Origin: Sphingobium naphthae
GTDB lineage: Bacteria > Pseudomonadota > Alphaproteobacteria > Sphingomonadales > Sphingomonadaceae
Length of the DNA: 64,000 nt
Direction: 5' to 3'
Assembly: GCF_020782235.1 (NCBI RefSeq)
Contig: NZ_JAJGNO010000006.1
Coordinates: 62,001-126,000, forward strand
The notes under the pieces are model-generated. The model made no database searches, was not told the origin of the DNA, and was given only the letters and a program-made list of their open reading frames with translations. Of this stretch, positions 33,390 through 42,215 are shown piece by piece (positions within the stretch are counted from its first letter, which is position 1; each line of letters begins with the position of its first letter). Position numbers and translations under genes: made by a program.

Positions 33390-35153
33390 ATGTACGAGCA
33401 ATATTATGGACTGCAGGGCCGCCCGTTCCAGCTGACGCCGGACCCGCATTATTATTTCGAGAGCGCGACTCATCGCAAGGCACTGTCTTATCTGGGCTAT
33501 GGCCTGGCGCAGGGCGAAGGCTTCATCGTCATCACCGGCGACATTGGCGCTGGCAAGACAACGCTGGTCGGCCACCTGATGCAGACGATCGACCCGGCGC
33601 GCCTGACCGCGGTCAAGATCGTGTCGACGCAGGTGGAGGGCGACGACATGCTGCGCCTCGCCGCGCAGAGCTTCGGCCTGGCGACGGAGGGCTTCACCAA
33701 GGCCGCGACGCTGCAGAAGATCGAAGGCTATCTGCATGGCCAGGCGCGCGCCGGGCGGCGTTCGCTGCTGATCGTCGACGAAGCGCAGAATCTCGGCGTC
33801 TCGGCGATCGAGGAGCTGCGGATGCTCTCCAATTTCCAGCTGGGCGGGCAGTCGCTGCTGCAGATATTCCTGCTGGGCCAGCCGGAATTCCGCGATCTGC
33901 TGCGCTCGCCCGATCTGGAGCAGCTGCGCCAGCGAGTCATCGCCACCCATCATCTGGAACCGATGCTGCCGAGCGAAGTCGAACCCTATGTGATCCATCG
34001 TCTGGGCATCGCCGGCTGGGCGGGCGATCCCGCCTTCACGCCCGCCGCTTTTTCCGCGCTCTATGCCGCGACCGGCGGCGTGCCGCGCCGGCTCAACGCG
34101 CTGATCAGCCGCGTGCTGCTGCTGGGCGCGATCGAGCAGATCCATGAGATCGACGCCGACGCGGTTGCCGTCGTGGTCGCCGACATGGGCCTCGACATCG
34201 ACGTCATGCCCGCGCCGGTCGCCGCCTCCGCGCTGGACGATGTCGCGGAAGCCGACATGGTGGAAGCGGCCGAGGACAGCGTCGCGCCCGAGCCCGCCGA
34301 TGCGGACGTTCCTGGCGCCGACTTCCCGCCGGCCGAACCGGTCGCGACGTGGGACGATGCCGCAGAGGCGGACGAGGACACCGCCCCGGCCGAACTGGTC
34401 GAGGGCGAAATGTGGGACGTCGATGCGGCCGAGACGGACGAGGACGTGACGGCCCACGAACCGGTTGCCGAGCAGGAAGAGCCGCTGCCCGCCTGGAGCC
34501 CCGCGCCTTTCGCCGCGCCGACCGAGCAGGCGGAGCGGATCGAGGCCGTTGGCGAGGAAGAGCAGGCGCGGCCCGCGCCCTTCGCGGCGCCGGCCGATCG
34601 CATCGCGCCCTTCGCGCCGCCTGCGGATGTCGCCGACCGTCAGCTCGAAGAGGCCGGGGCGGAGGACTGGGATGACGATGCCTGGACTCAGCCCGCGTCC
34701 GCGCCCTTCGCCCAGCCGGCCGCTCCCAGCGGCCGTTGGGACATGGATGCGCAGATCGCCGACATGCAGGGCGCGCTCGACACGTTCGACGAGGAGGATG
34801 CGTTGACAGAGGTGCACGCCCCCGACGAAGCCAGCATCGCCGACGATGCCGACGACCGGGCCGAAAACATGGCCGGCCTGCGCCGCGACATGCAGGATGA
34901 GATCGCCGCGCTACGCGCCGAAATCGCGTCGCTGCGCGCGATGCAGTCGCATGCCCCCTTCAACCCGCCGCAGACCATCGATCCCGATGCGCTCAAGGAT
35001 TGCTTCACCCTGATCGAGGAGCGGCTTGCCTCGCTCGAATTCCGGGCGGAGGAGCATGATGCGGCGCTGCGCCGGGTGCTCACCATGCTGGTGGAATGGG
35101 TCGAGCGCGAGGATCGCATGGACGATGTCGCGCGGGACGCCGCCGTCGCCTGA
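33390..35153 (+). CDS. XrtA/PEP-CTERM-associated ExeA-like ATPase with acidic repeat tail
   Basis: A 587-residue protein. Residues 1-270 are an ExeA/GspA-type AAA ATPase: Walker A GDIGAGKTT at 50-58, Walker B LLIVDEAQNL near 126-135, and VPRRLNALISRVLLLGA as the final helices. Residues about 275-500 are a strongly acidic, proline-rich disordered tail with four APFAxP repeats; residues about 505-575 form coiled-coil helices (DMQDEIAALRAEIASLRA and LIEERLASLEFRAEEHDAAL). The usual XrtA-associated ATPase is near 270-350 residues, so the tail roughly doubles the size. No membrane helix is seen. It may drive or regulate secretion of the polymer. ATPase assignment is secure; tail function is unknown. 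Confidence 0.9.
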   Translation: MYEQYYGLQGRPFQLTPDPHYYFESATHRKALSYLGYGLAQGEGFIVITGDIGAGKTTLVGHLMQTIDPARLTAVKIVSTQVEGDDMLRLAAQSFGLATEGFTKAATLQKIEGYLHGQARAGRRSLLIVDEAQNLGVSAIEELRMLSNFQLGGQSLLQIFLLGQPEFRDLLRSPDLEQLRQRVIATHHLEPMLPSEVEPYVIHRLGIAGWAGDPAFTPAAFSALYAATGGVPRRLNALISRVLLLGAIEQIHEIDADAVAVVVADMGLDIDVMPAPVAASALDDVAEADMVEAAEDSVAPEPADADVPGADFPPAEPVATWDDAAEADEDTAPAELVEGEMWDVDAAETDEDVTAHEPVAEQEEPLPAWSPAPFAAPTEQAERIEAVGEEEQARPAPFAAPADRIAPFAPPADVADRQLEEAGAEDWDDDAWTQPASAPFAQPAAPSGRWDMDAQIADMQGALDTFDEEDALTEVHAPDEASIADDADDRAENMAGLRRDMQDEIAALRAEIASLRAMQSHAPFNPPQTIDPDALKDCFTLIEERLASLEFRAEEHDAALRRVLTMLVEWVEREDRMDDVARDAAVA

Positions 35154-35178
35154 ACCGCGCTGCCCTGAGGTGTCCGTG

Positions 35179-36024
35179 ATGCGCAATGCCCTGTCGGTCG
35201 ATGTCGAGGACTGGTTCCAGGTCGGCGCGTTCGAACGCACGATCGACCGTGCCGACTGGGACGGGCTGGTCCACCGCGTCGAGCGCAACACCGATGCGGT
35301 GCTGGACCTGTTCGGGGAAGCGGGCGTCCACGCGACCTTCTTCACGCTTGGCTGGGTGGCGGAACGCTATCCCGCGCTGATGCGCCGCATCGTCGATGCC
35401 GGGCATGAAGTCGCCAGCCATGGCTATGACCATGCGCGCGTCTTCACCTTCACCCCCGACCAGTTTCGCGCGGATCTGGCCAGGGCGCGCGCTCTGCTGG
35501 AGGATGCGAGCGGGCAGGCGGTGACCGGCTATCGCGCGCCCAGCTTCTCGATCGACGCGCGCACGCCCTGGGCGCATGCGATCCTGGCGGAGGAAGGCTA
35601 TCGCTATTCCTCCAGCGTCGCGCCGATCCGGCACGATCATTATGGCTGGCCCGATTCCCCGCGCTTCGCCTGGAAGCCGCTGCCCGATTCGCCGCTGGTC
35701 GAATTGCCGGTGACGACCGCCAAATGGGGCAAGCGCACGCTGGCGGCGGGGGGCGGGGGCTTTTTCCGCCTGCTGCCCTATGGCTTTTCCCGCTGGGCGA
35801 TCCGTCAGGTCAACGAACAGGCCGGGCGGCCCGCGATCATCTATTTCCATCCCTGGGAAATCGATCCCGACCAGCCGCGCGTCGCGCATGCGCCGCTCCG
35901 CTCGCGCCTGCGCCATTACAGCAATTTGTCGGTCATGGCCGACAAGCTGCGGCGGCTGACGCGCGACTTCGCCTGGACGCGGGTGGATGCGCTGGCCGAC
36001 GCCGAAGCCGCCCGCGCATCATGA
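35179..36024 (+). CDS. XrtA-associated polysaccharide deacetylase
   Basis: A 281-residue NodB-like carbohydrate esterase 4 enzyme. The catalytic DVEDWFQV motif is near the N-terminus (residues 8-15), the metal-binding His pair occurs in SHGYDHARVF, and RAPSFSID and the C-terminal YFHPWEIDP close the site. It removes N- or O-acetyl groups from the exopolysaccharide. The start at 35179 is taken because GAGG is upstream and the domain begins directly. The stop overlaps the ATG of the FemAB gene. Cytoplasmic by sequence, since no signal peptide is present. Confidence 0.93.
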   Translation: MRNALSVDVEDWFQVGAFERTIDRADWDGLVHRVERNTDAVLDLFGEAGVHATFFTLGWVAERYPALMRRIVDAGHEVASHGYDHARVFTFTPDQFRADLARARALLEDASGQAVTGYRAPSFSIDARTPWAHAILAEEGYRYSSSVAPIRHDHYGWPDSPRFAWKPLPDSPLVELPVTTAKWGKRTLAAGGGGFFRLLPYGFSRWAIRQVNEQAGRPAIIYFHPWEIDPDQPRVAHAPLRSRLRHYSNLSVMADKLRRLTRDFAWTRVDALADAEAARAS

Positions 36025-37091
36025 TCGAGGGCGCGCCCGCCGACCTTTCCGTCACCACGCTTGACCTGCGCGACCCCGCGCAGGCGCAGGCGGCGGACGA
36101 TTATGTCCTCGCCCATGCCGACTCGACGCCCTTCCATCGCCCCGCTTGGCTGCGCGCGGTCGAGGAGGCGACGGGCAATCGCGCGCTGCTGCTGGCGGCG
36201 GTCGAGCCATCGGGGCGAATCCGCGGCCTGCTGCCGCTGCACCATATGAAAAGCGCGCTGTTCGGGCAGGCGCTGGTGTCGAGCGGCTTTGCCGTCGATG
36301 GCGGCATCCTGGCCGACGATGGGCGCGGCCTGGCGCTGCTGGCGCAGGCGGCGCGCGATAGCGCCCGAGCGCGCGGCGACCTGTCGATCGAGCTGCGCGG
36401 CGGTCCCGCGCCCGGCGGTGACTGGGACCTGCGCGAAGGGCAGCATCTGGGCTTTTCCCGCCCGCTCGCGTCGGATGAGGAGGCCGAACTGCTCGCCATC
36501 CCGCGCAAGCATCGCGCCGAATTGCGCAAGGCGCTCGCCAATCCGGCGCTGCGATATGAGGTGGGGCGCGACCGGCGGCACCTGCGCGACCATTATCGTG
36601 TCTATGCCACCAGCGTGCGCAACCTTGGCACGCCGGTCTTTCCCGCACGGCTGTTCCGCGCGGTGCTGGAGCGGTTCGGCGCGGATGCCGACATCCTGAT
36701 CGTGCGCGAAGGCAAGCGCGCCGTGTCCGCGGTGCTGACGCTCTACCATCGCGGCCGCGCCATGCCCTATTGGGGCGGCGGCATCGGCGATGCGCGGCGG
36801 CTGCGCTCCAACGAGCTTCTCTATTTCCGCCTGATGGGCCATGCCCGCGCGCGCGGCATGCGCATCTTCGACTTCGGCCGGTCCAAGGTCGGCAGCGGCC
36901 AGGCGGCGTGGAAGAAGAGCTTCGGCTTCGAACCCGTCCCGCTCGCCTATCATGGCTGGTCGCCCGGCGGCGCTGTGCGCGACATCGATCCCAACAGCGC
37001 CAAATATCAGCGGCGGATCGACCTGTGGAAGAAGCTGCCGCTGCCGGTCGCCAATCTGGTCGGCCCGCTGATCGCGCGGGGCCTGGGATGA
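36021..37091 (+). CDS. XrtA-associated FemAB-like acyltransferase
   Basis: A 356-residue GNAT-fold protein of the FemAB type. The C-terminal region carries the characteristic LRSNELLYFRLMGHARARGM and DFGRSKVGSGQAAWKKSFGF motif, close to the peptidyl/aminoacyl transfer fold. FemAB proteins use aminoacyl-tRNA to build peptide bridges; the XrtA-linked branch probably modifies a polysaccharide or lipid intermediate. Residues 85-150 form a long linker. It overlaps the deacetylase by four bases and the next gene by four, so translation of deacetylase, FemAB and sugar transferase is coupled. Confidence 0.9.
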   Translation: MIEGAPADLSVTTLDLRDPAQAQAADDYVLAHADSTPFHRPAWLRAVEEATGNRALLLAAVEPSGRIRGLLPLHHMKSALFGQALVSSGFAVDGGILADDGRGLALLAQAARDSARARGDLSIELRGGPAPGGDWDLREGQHLGFSRPLASDEEAELLAIPRKHRAELRKALANPALRYEVGRDRRHLRDHYRVYATSVRNLGTPVFPARLFRAVLERFGADADILIVREGKRAVSAVLTLYHRGRAMPYWGGGIGDARRLRSNELLYFRLMGHARARGMRIFDFGRSKVGSGQAAWKKSFGFEPVPLAYHGWSPGGAVRDIDPNSAKYQRRIDLWKKLPLPVANLVGPLIARGLG

Positions 37092-38323
37092 GCGGCGACA
37101 TCCTGTTCCTCTGCCATCGCGTGCCCTTTCCGCCCGATCGCGGCGACAAGATCCGCTCCTGCCACATGTTGAAGCGCCTGGCGCAGGTCGCGCCGGTGCA
37201 TGTCGGCTGCTTCGCCGATGATGATCGCGACATGCGCTTCGCCGCCGATCTGGCGCAGGTCGCGGCCAGCCAGTGCGTGCTGCGGCGCGACCGGTCGAAG
37301 CTGGTTGCGGGCCTCACCGGCCTCGCCAAACGCCAGTCGATGCTGGTCTCGCTCTTCGATCATCCCGGCCTGCATCGCTGGGTCCGGCAGACGCTTAACG
37401 AGCGACCGGTCCGCGCTGTGTTCGCCTATTCCGCGCAAATGGCGCATTTCGTGCCGCCGCTCGCGCCGGGCGTCCGCTTCATGATGGACTTCGTCGATTT
37501 CGATTCGGCCAAATATGCCGCCTATGGGCAGCAGGGCAGCGGCCCCATGGCCTGGATCAACCGGCGCGAAGGACGATTGCTGTTCGATTTCGAACGCCGC
37601 GTCGCCGCCCGCGCCGACCTGTCCAGCTTCGTGAGCGAGGCGGAATCCGCACTGTTCCGCGCCGCCACCGGGCTCGACGCGCGGCGAGTCGTCGCCGTCG
37701 AAAATGGCGTGGCGCTCGATTATTTCGATCCCGCCGCGCCGATCGACCCGATCGATCCGGTGCAGGGGGGGCAGGGCCCGCTGCTCGTCTTCACCGGGCA
37801 GATGGACTATCGACCCAATGTCGAGGCGGTCGACAGCTTCGCCCGCGACGTGCTGCCGAACATCCGCGTCGTCCATCCCCACGCCCGCTTCGCCATCGTC
37901 GGGCGCAACCCGGCCGCATCCGTGCAGGCGCTCGCCGATCTGCCCGGCGTGATCGTGACCGGCGGCGTGCCCGACGTGCGCGGCTGGCTCGCCGCCGCGC
38001 ACGTCGTCGTCGCGCCGCTGCGGATCGCGCGCGGCATCCAGAACAAGGTGCTGGAGGCAATGGCGATGGCGCGCCCGGTCGTCGCCTCGCCCCAGGCGGC
38101 CGAGGGGATCGACGCGCGCGATGGCGATCATCTGCTGGTCGCCGCCGATCCCGCGCAGGAGGCGGAGCGCGTCCTGGCCCTGCTCGCCGATCCCGCCCGC
38201 GCGCAGGCGCTGGGCCTTGCCGCCCGCGCGCGCATGGAGCAGCGCTATCGCTGGAGCGCGACGCTGGCCGACCTGCCCGACATGCTGCTTGGCCCCGCGC
38301 CGGCGGCCCGGGCCCGCGCATGA
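37088..38323 (+). CDS. Sugar transferase, PEP-CTERM/EpsH1-associated (GT4-like)
   Basis: A 411-residue glycosyltransferase of the stp1 type found next to exosortase A. It opens with ILFLCHRVPFPPDRGDKIRS, the family signature, and the GT-B C-terminal domain contains FTGQMDYRPNVEAV and APLRIARGIQNKVLEAMAMA, which bind nucleotide sugar. It should add a sugar to the lipid-linked repeat. The gene overlaps both neighbours by four bases (FemAB upstream, exosortase downstream), placing it at the core of the operon. Confidence 0.93.
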   Translation: MSGDILFLCHRVPFPPDRGDKIRSCHMLKRLAQVAPVHVGCFADDDRDMRFAADLAQVAASQCVLRRDRSKLVAGLTGLAKRQSMLVSLFDHPGLHRWVRQTLNERPVRAVFAYSAQMAHFVPPLAPGVRFMMDFVDFDSAKYAAYGQQGSGPMAWINRREGRLLFDFERRVAARADLSSFVSEAESALFRAATGLDARRVVAVENGVALDYFDPAAPIDPIDPVQGGQGPLLVFTGQMDYRPNVEAVDSFARDVLPNIRVVHPHARFAIVGRNPAASVQALADLPGVIVTGGVPDVRGWLAAAHVVVAPLRIARGIQNKVLEAMAMARPVVASPQAAEGIDARDGDHLLVAADPAQEAERVLALLADPARAQALGLAARARMEQRYRWSATLADLPDMLLGPAPAARARA

Positions 38324-39852
38324 GCAGCAGCGCCATCGCTGCCCCGGACGCGGCGCCGCCCGCCGCCGCCGGCTGGCGCGCGCCGCTGCTGGCGCTGGGC
38401 TTCGTCGCCTTCGCCATCCTCGCGCTCTTCTTCCGCGACGTGGCGGACATGGTGTCGATCTGGTGGAACGCATCCACCTTCGGCCATTGCCTCTTCGTGC
38501 CCCTGCTGATCGGCTGGCTGGTGCAGCAGCGGCTGCCGGGCCTGCGCCAGTTGCAGCCGGTTGCCTGGGCGCCCGGCCTGTTGTGGCTGGGGGCGGGTGC
38601 GCTGGTCTGGCTGCTGGGCGCGGCGGCGGGCGTCGCGCTGTTCCGCCATGGCGCGCTGGTGCTGATGCTGCAGGGCGCGACCATCGCGCTGCTGGGGCCG
38701 GCGGTCGCGCGCGCGCTGCTTTTCCCGCTCTTCTACGCCTTCTTCATGGTGCCCTTTGGCGAGGAACTGGTTCCGCCGCTGCAATTGCTGACCGCGCGCA
38801 TCGCCATGCTGCTGCTCGACCTCACCGGCGTGCCCGCGCATCTGGAGGGCATCTTCATCACCACGCCGACGGGCTATTTCGAAGTCGCCGAAGCCTGTTC
38901 GGGCGCGAAATTCCTGATCGCCATGGCGGCCTATGGCGTGCTCGTCTGCAATGTCTGCTTTCGCCGCTGGAGCCGCCGCATCCTGTTCCTGGCCGGCGCG
39001 CTGGGGCTCTCGATCCTCGCCAACGGGGTGCGCGCCTATGCCACCATCCTGGTCGCGCACCTCACCACGGTCGATGCGGCGGTCGGCTTCGACCATGTCG
39101 TTTATGGCTGGGTCTTCTTCGCCATCATCATGATCGTGGTCATGGCCGTCGCCTGGCCCTTTTTCGACCGCAAGCCCGGCGACCCCTGGTTCGATCCGCG
39201 CGCCTTGCAGGGCCGCGCCGCCGCCAGCCCGATCAGCAGCGTCGCCGCCGGCGCGCTGGCGCTGGTTATCGCCGCGCCGCTCTGGCTCGCCGCCACCGCC
39301 GCCACCGCCCGGCCGCTGCCGCCCGTGCTGGCGCTGCCGGCGGTCGATGGATGGAGCCGCACCGACGCGCCTCAGGCCTATCCGTGGAAGCCGCGTTTCG
39401 ACGGCGCCGATCATGTCGTCAGCGGCCGGTATCGCAATGCCGACGGGCAACTGGTCGATCTCGCCATCGCCACCTATGCCCGGCAGGCGGAGGGGCGCGA
39501 ACTGGTCGGCTTCGCGCAGGGTGCGGCCGATCCCGACAGCCAGTGGGTCTGGTCCTCGCCCGCACCCGCGCCCGCCGATGGCCTGGGCGAACAGATCACC
39601 GCGCCTGGCCCGGTCGTGCGCCATGTCGTGACTGTCTATGCCGTGGGCGACGGCGCGCTCACCGGCAGCAAGCCCGCCGTCAAGCTCGCCACGCTCAAGG
39701 CCCGCCTGCTGGGCAGGGACCAGCGCGCCGTCGCCATCCTGATTTCCGCCGAGCAGCGCGACGGGCAGGATGCCGATGCCGCCATCGCCGCCTTCCGCGC
39801 GGATCTGGGCGCGATGCGGCTTTTGGCTGACCGCGCCATCGGTATCCGCTAG
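38320..39852 (+). CDS. xrtA: Exosortase A fused to an EpsI domain
   Basis: A 510-residue polytopic protein. Residues 1-300 form the exosortase with about eight membrane helices and the catalytic set Cys193 (EACSGAKF), Arg238 (NGVRAYA) and His259 (DHVVYGWVFF). Residues about 335-510 form a periplasmic EpsI-like domain starting with a membrane helix near 305-325. Exosortase A is the proposed transpeptidase for PEP-CTERM proteins, cutting at the C-terminus and attaching the protein to a lipid or polysaccharide. The fusion to EpsI is a known architecture of XrtA in part of the family. It overlaps the sugar transferase by four bases and is followed by the amidotransferase. Confidence 0.95.
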   Translation: MSSSAIAAPDAAPPAAAGWRAPLLALGFVAFAILALFFRDVADMVSIWWNASTFGHCLFVPLLIGWLVQQRLPGLRQLQPVAWAPGLLWLGAGALVWLLGAAAGVALFRHGALVLMLQGATIALLGPAVARALLFPLFYAFFMVPFGEELVPPLQLLTARIAMLLLDLTGVPAHLEGIFITTPTGYFEVAEACSGAKFLIAMAAYGVLVCNVCFRRWSRRILFLAGALGLSILANGVRAYATILVAHLTTVDAAVGFDHVVYGWVFFAIIMIVVMAVAWPFFDRKPGDPWFDPRALQGRAAASPISSVAAGALALVIAAPLWLAATAATARPLPPVLALPAVDGWSRTDAPQAYPWKPRFDGADHVVSGRYRNADGQLVDLAIATYARQAEGRELVGFAQGAADPDSQWVWSSPAPAPADGLGEQITAPGPVVRHVVTVYAVGDGALTGSKPAVKLATLKARLLGRDQRAVAILISAEQRDGQDADAAIAAFRADLGAMRLLADRAIGIR

Positions 39853-39863
39853 AGCCTTCTTTC

Positions 39864-41759
39864 ATGTGCGGCATAGCGGGCATCTTCCACCTCGAAACGG
39901 CAAAGCCCGTCGATCCCGCGCGGGTGCGCGCGATGCTGGACGCGATGCCGCATCGCGGCCCCGACGGCAGCGGCGTTTGGACCGCGCCAGGCGTGGGCCT
40001 GGGCCATTTGCGCCTGTCGATCATCGACCTGGCCGGCGGCGCGCAGCCGATGCTGACCGAGGATGAGAGCCTGGCGGTCGTCTTCAACGGCGAAATCTAC
40101 AATTTCGCGGAAGTGCGCGCCGAACTGGAGGCGAAGGGCCATGTCTTTCGCACCCATAGCGACACCGAAGTCATCCTCCACGGCTATCGCCAATGGGGCG
40201 AGGAGTGCGTCCATCGCTTCAACGGCATGTTCGCCTTCGCGCTGTTCGATGCGCGCGCCGGCGCCCTCTGGCTGGCGCGCGACCGGCTGGGGGTAAAGCC
40301 GCTTCATTATGCGCTGCTGTCGGACGGCAGCCTGATCTTCGGATCGGAATTGAAGAGCCTGCTCGCCCATCCGCTGCTGCGCCGCGCGCCCGACCTGTCT
40401 GCGGTCGAGGATTATATGGCCTATGGCTACATCCCCGACGATGCCTGCCTCGTCGCGGGCGTGCGCAAGCTGGGCGCGGGCGAGACGCTGCGGCTGGTGC
40501 GCGGCCGGCCGCTGGCCCAGCCGCAGCGTTATTGGGACGTCAGCTTCGCTGAGCGCAGCCGGGCGACGCCGCAAGCGCTGGAGGAGGAACTGGTCGCGCT
40601 GATGCGCCAGGCGGTGCGATCGCGCATGGTCGCCGACGTGCCGCTCGGCGCGTTCCTCTCGGGCGGGGTCGACAGCAGCAGCGTGGTCGCGCTGATGGCC
40701 GAATCCTCGCGCCATGCGGTGCAGACCTGCACCATCGGCTTCGACGTCGCCAGCCTCGATGAAACCGCTTATGCCGACCGGGTCGCGCGGCGGTTCGCGA
40801 CCGATCACCGCACACGCATCGTATCACCCGATGATTATGGCTTGATCGACACGCTCGCCTTCCATTTCGACGAGCCGTTCGCCGATGCGTCGGCGCTGCC
40901 CACCTATCGCGTCTGCGAACTGGCGCGGGAAAAGGTGACGGTGGCGCTCTCGGGCGATGGCGCGGACGAGGCGTTCGCCGGCTATCGCCGCCACCGTTTC
41001 CAGATGCAGGGGGAAAGGCTGCGCCGCCTGATCCCCGCATCGGTGCGCCAGCCGCTGTTCGGCGCGCTGGGGCGCTATTATCCCAAGGCCGACTGGGCGC
41101 CGCGGATGCTGCGCGCCAAATCGACCTTCCTGGAACTGGCGGGGGAGGGCGGGGACGCCTATGCCGCTTCGGTCGGCGTGACGCCCCATGGCCTGCGCCA
41201 GCGCCTGTTCAGCCAGGAGATGAAGAGCCGGCTGGGCGCCTATCGCGCCGAGGACCGCTATGTGAAGATGATGGCGGCCGCGCCCGCGCGCGATCCGCTC
41301 GACCGCGCGCAATATGCCGATGTTCGCATCTGGCTGCCCGGCGACATTTTGACCAAGACCGACCGGATGAGCATGGCCGTCAGTCTGGAGGCGCGCGAGC
41401 CTCTGCTCGACTATCGCCTCGTCGAATTCGCCGCCCGCCTGCCGGTCGCCCAGCGCATTCGCGGCAACAGCGGCAAGGTGCTGATGAAGAAGGCGATGGA
41501 GCCCTTCCTGCCGCAGGACATACTCTACCGCCAGAAAATGGGCTTCGTCACGCCCATCAGCGCCTGGTTCCGCGGCGCGCTGGCCGGCGAAGCCACGGCG
41601 ATCGCCGGCGGCTCGGCCCTGGCGAAAACCGGCTGGTTCGACGCCCGGATGCTCGCCAAGGTCGCCGCCGACCACGAGGCGGGCGTGGCGGATCACGGCC
41701 GGCTGCTGTGGCAATTGCTGATGCTGGACAAGGCGCTGGGGCGGTTGTTCGGGGCGTGA
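39864..41759 (+). CDS. XrtA-associated amidotransferase, asparagine synthase-like
   Basis: A 631-residue protein of the asparagine synthase B fold. Cys2 is the glutaminase nucleophile (MCGIAGIFHLE), with the class II glutamine amidotransferase domain at 1-200 (HRGPDGSG, VVFNGEIYNF, HSDTEVILHGY). The synthetase domain carries the PP-loop SGGVDSSS and LTKTDRMSMAVSLEAREPLLD. The exosortase A-linked members probably amidate a sugar or amino acid component of the polymer rather than make asparagine. It is the last gene of the first block; a 456-base gap follows. Confidence 0.93.
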   Translation: MCGIAGIFHLETAKPVDPARVRAMLDAMPHRGPDGSGVWTAPGVGLGHLRLSIIDLAGGAQPMLTEDESLAVVFNGEIYNFAEVRAELEAKGHVFRTHSDTEVILHGYRQWGEECVHRFNGMFAFALFDARAGALWLARDRLGVKPLHYALLSDGSLIFGSELKSLLAHPLLRRAPDLSAVEDYMAYGYIPDDACLVAGVRKLGAGETLRLVRGRPLAQPQRYWDVSFAERSRATPQALEEELVALMRQAVRSRMVADVPLGAFLSGGVDSSSVVALMAESSRHAVQTCTIGFDVASLDETAYADRVARRFATDHRTRIVSPDDYGLIDTLAFHFDEPFADASALPTYRVCELAREKVTVALSGDGADEAFAGYRRHRFQMQGERLRRLIPASVRQPLFGALGRYYPKADWAPRMLRAKSTFLELAGEGGDAYAASVGVTPHGLRQRLFSQEMKSRLGAYRAEDRYVKMMAAAPARDPLDRAQYADVRIWLPGDILTKTDRMSMAVSLEAREPLLDYRLVEFAARLPVAQRIRGNSGKVLMKKAMEPFLPQDILYRQKMGFVTPISAWFRGALAGEATAIAGGSALAKTGWFDARMLAKVAADHEAGVADHGRLLWQLLMLDKALGRLFGA

Positions 41760-42215
41760 TTCGCGCCGTGCTGCCGCTGCTGCTCGCGCCACTGCCTGAA
41801 TACGCTGTTTGACCTGGGATCCTGCCTGCGCAGCAACACGATGCATGTTTTTCAACCCCGCGCGCGAGCGGCAGAATGACTGAGGACGGCGCAGTGATTT
41901 CCGGCGCCCTCCCACAATAGCCGCGCCACGTGCTCCTGCGCAGGCAGGAGCCCAGCTCTGCCGCTTCAACTAGGCTCCTGCCTACGCAGGAGCACGCCAC
42001 GCCAAGGTTCTCTGGAGCGCGTTACCACCTCACGGTAAGGCGTGGGCATCGCCGGGATGCGCGCGAGCAACTGATCCCAATCCCCGACCCAATCCCTTCG
42101 TTCCAACTCCCAGTCCCCACCCGCGCACCACCCACGGAAACTGCCTGCGCTTGCCCCCTTGCAACCCGCGTCCGCCGGTGCCAACGGGGCACATGACGAT
42201 GATCGGGGCGCAGGC
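41760..42215. other. Intergenic region between XrtA block and second glycosyltransferase block
   Basis: This 456-base stretch contains no convincing gene. It carries the near-perfect GTGCTCCTGC palindrome at 41930-41995 and a GC-rich lead to the next gene. Open frames on both strands lack recognisable domains. It probably contains the promoter of the following polysaccharide genes. Confidence 0.5.
41930..41995. repeat. REP-like inverted repeat, 23-base arms
   Basis: GTGCTCCTGCGCAGGCAGGA (41930, extended to 23 bases) is mirrored by the arm 41973-41995 with one mismatch. Each arm is itself partly palindromic (CCTGCGCAGG). Related CCTGCnnAGG segments occur again at 41822 (GCCTGCGCAGCAA), consistent with a degenerate repeat family. 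Confidence 0.8.

Noticed and set aside
31737..34817. A minus-strand open frame of over 1000 codons opposite the kinase, barrel and ATPase genes
   Set aside because: It is opposite three well-supported genes, is arginine/histidine-rich without domains, and reflects the lack of stop codons in high-GC antisense frames.
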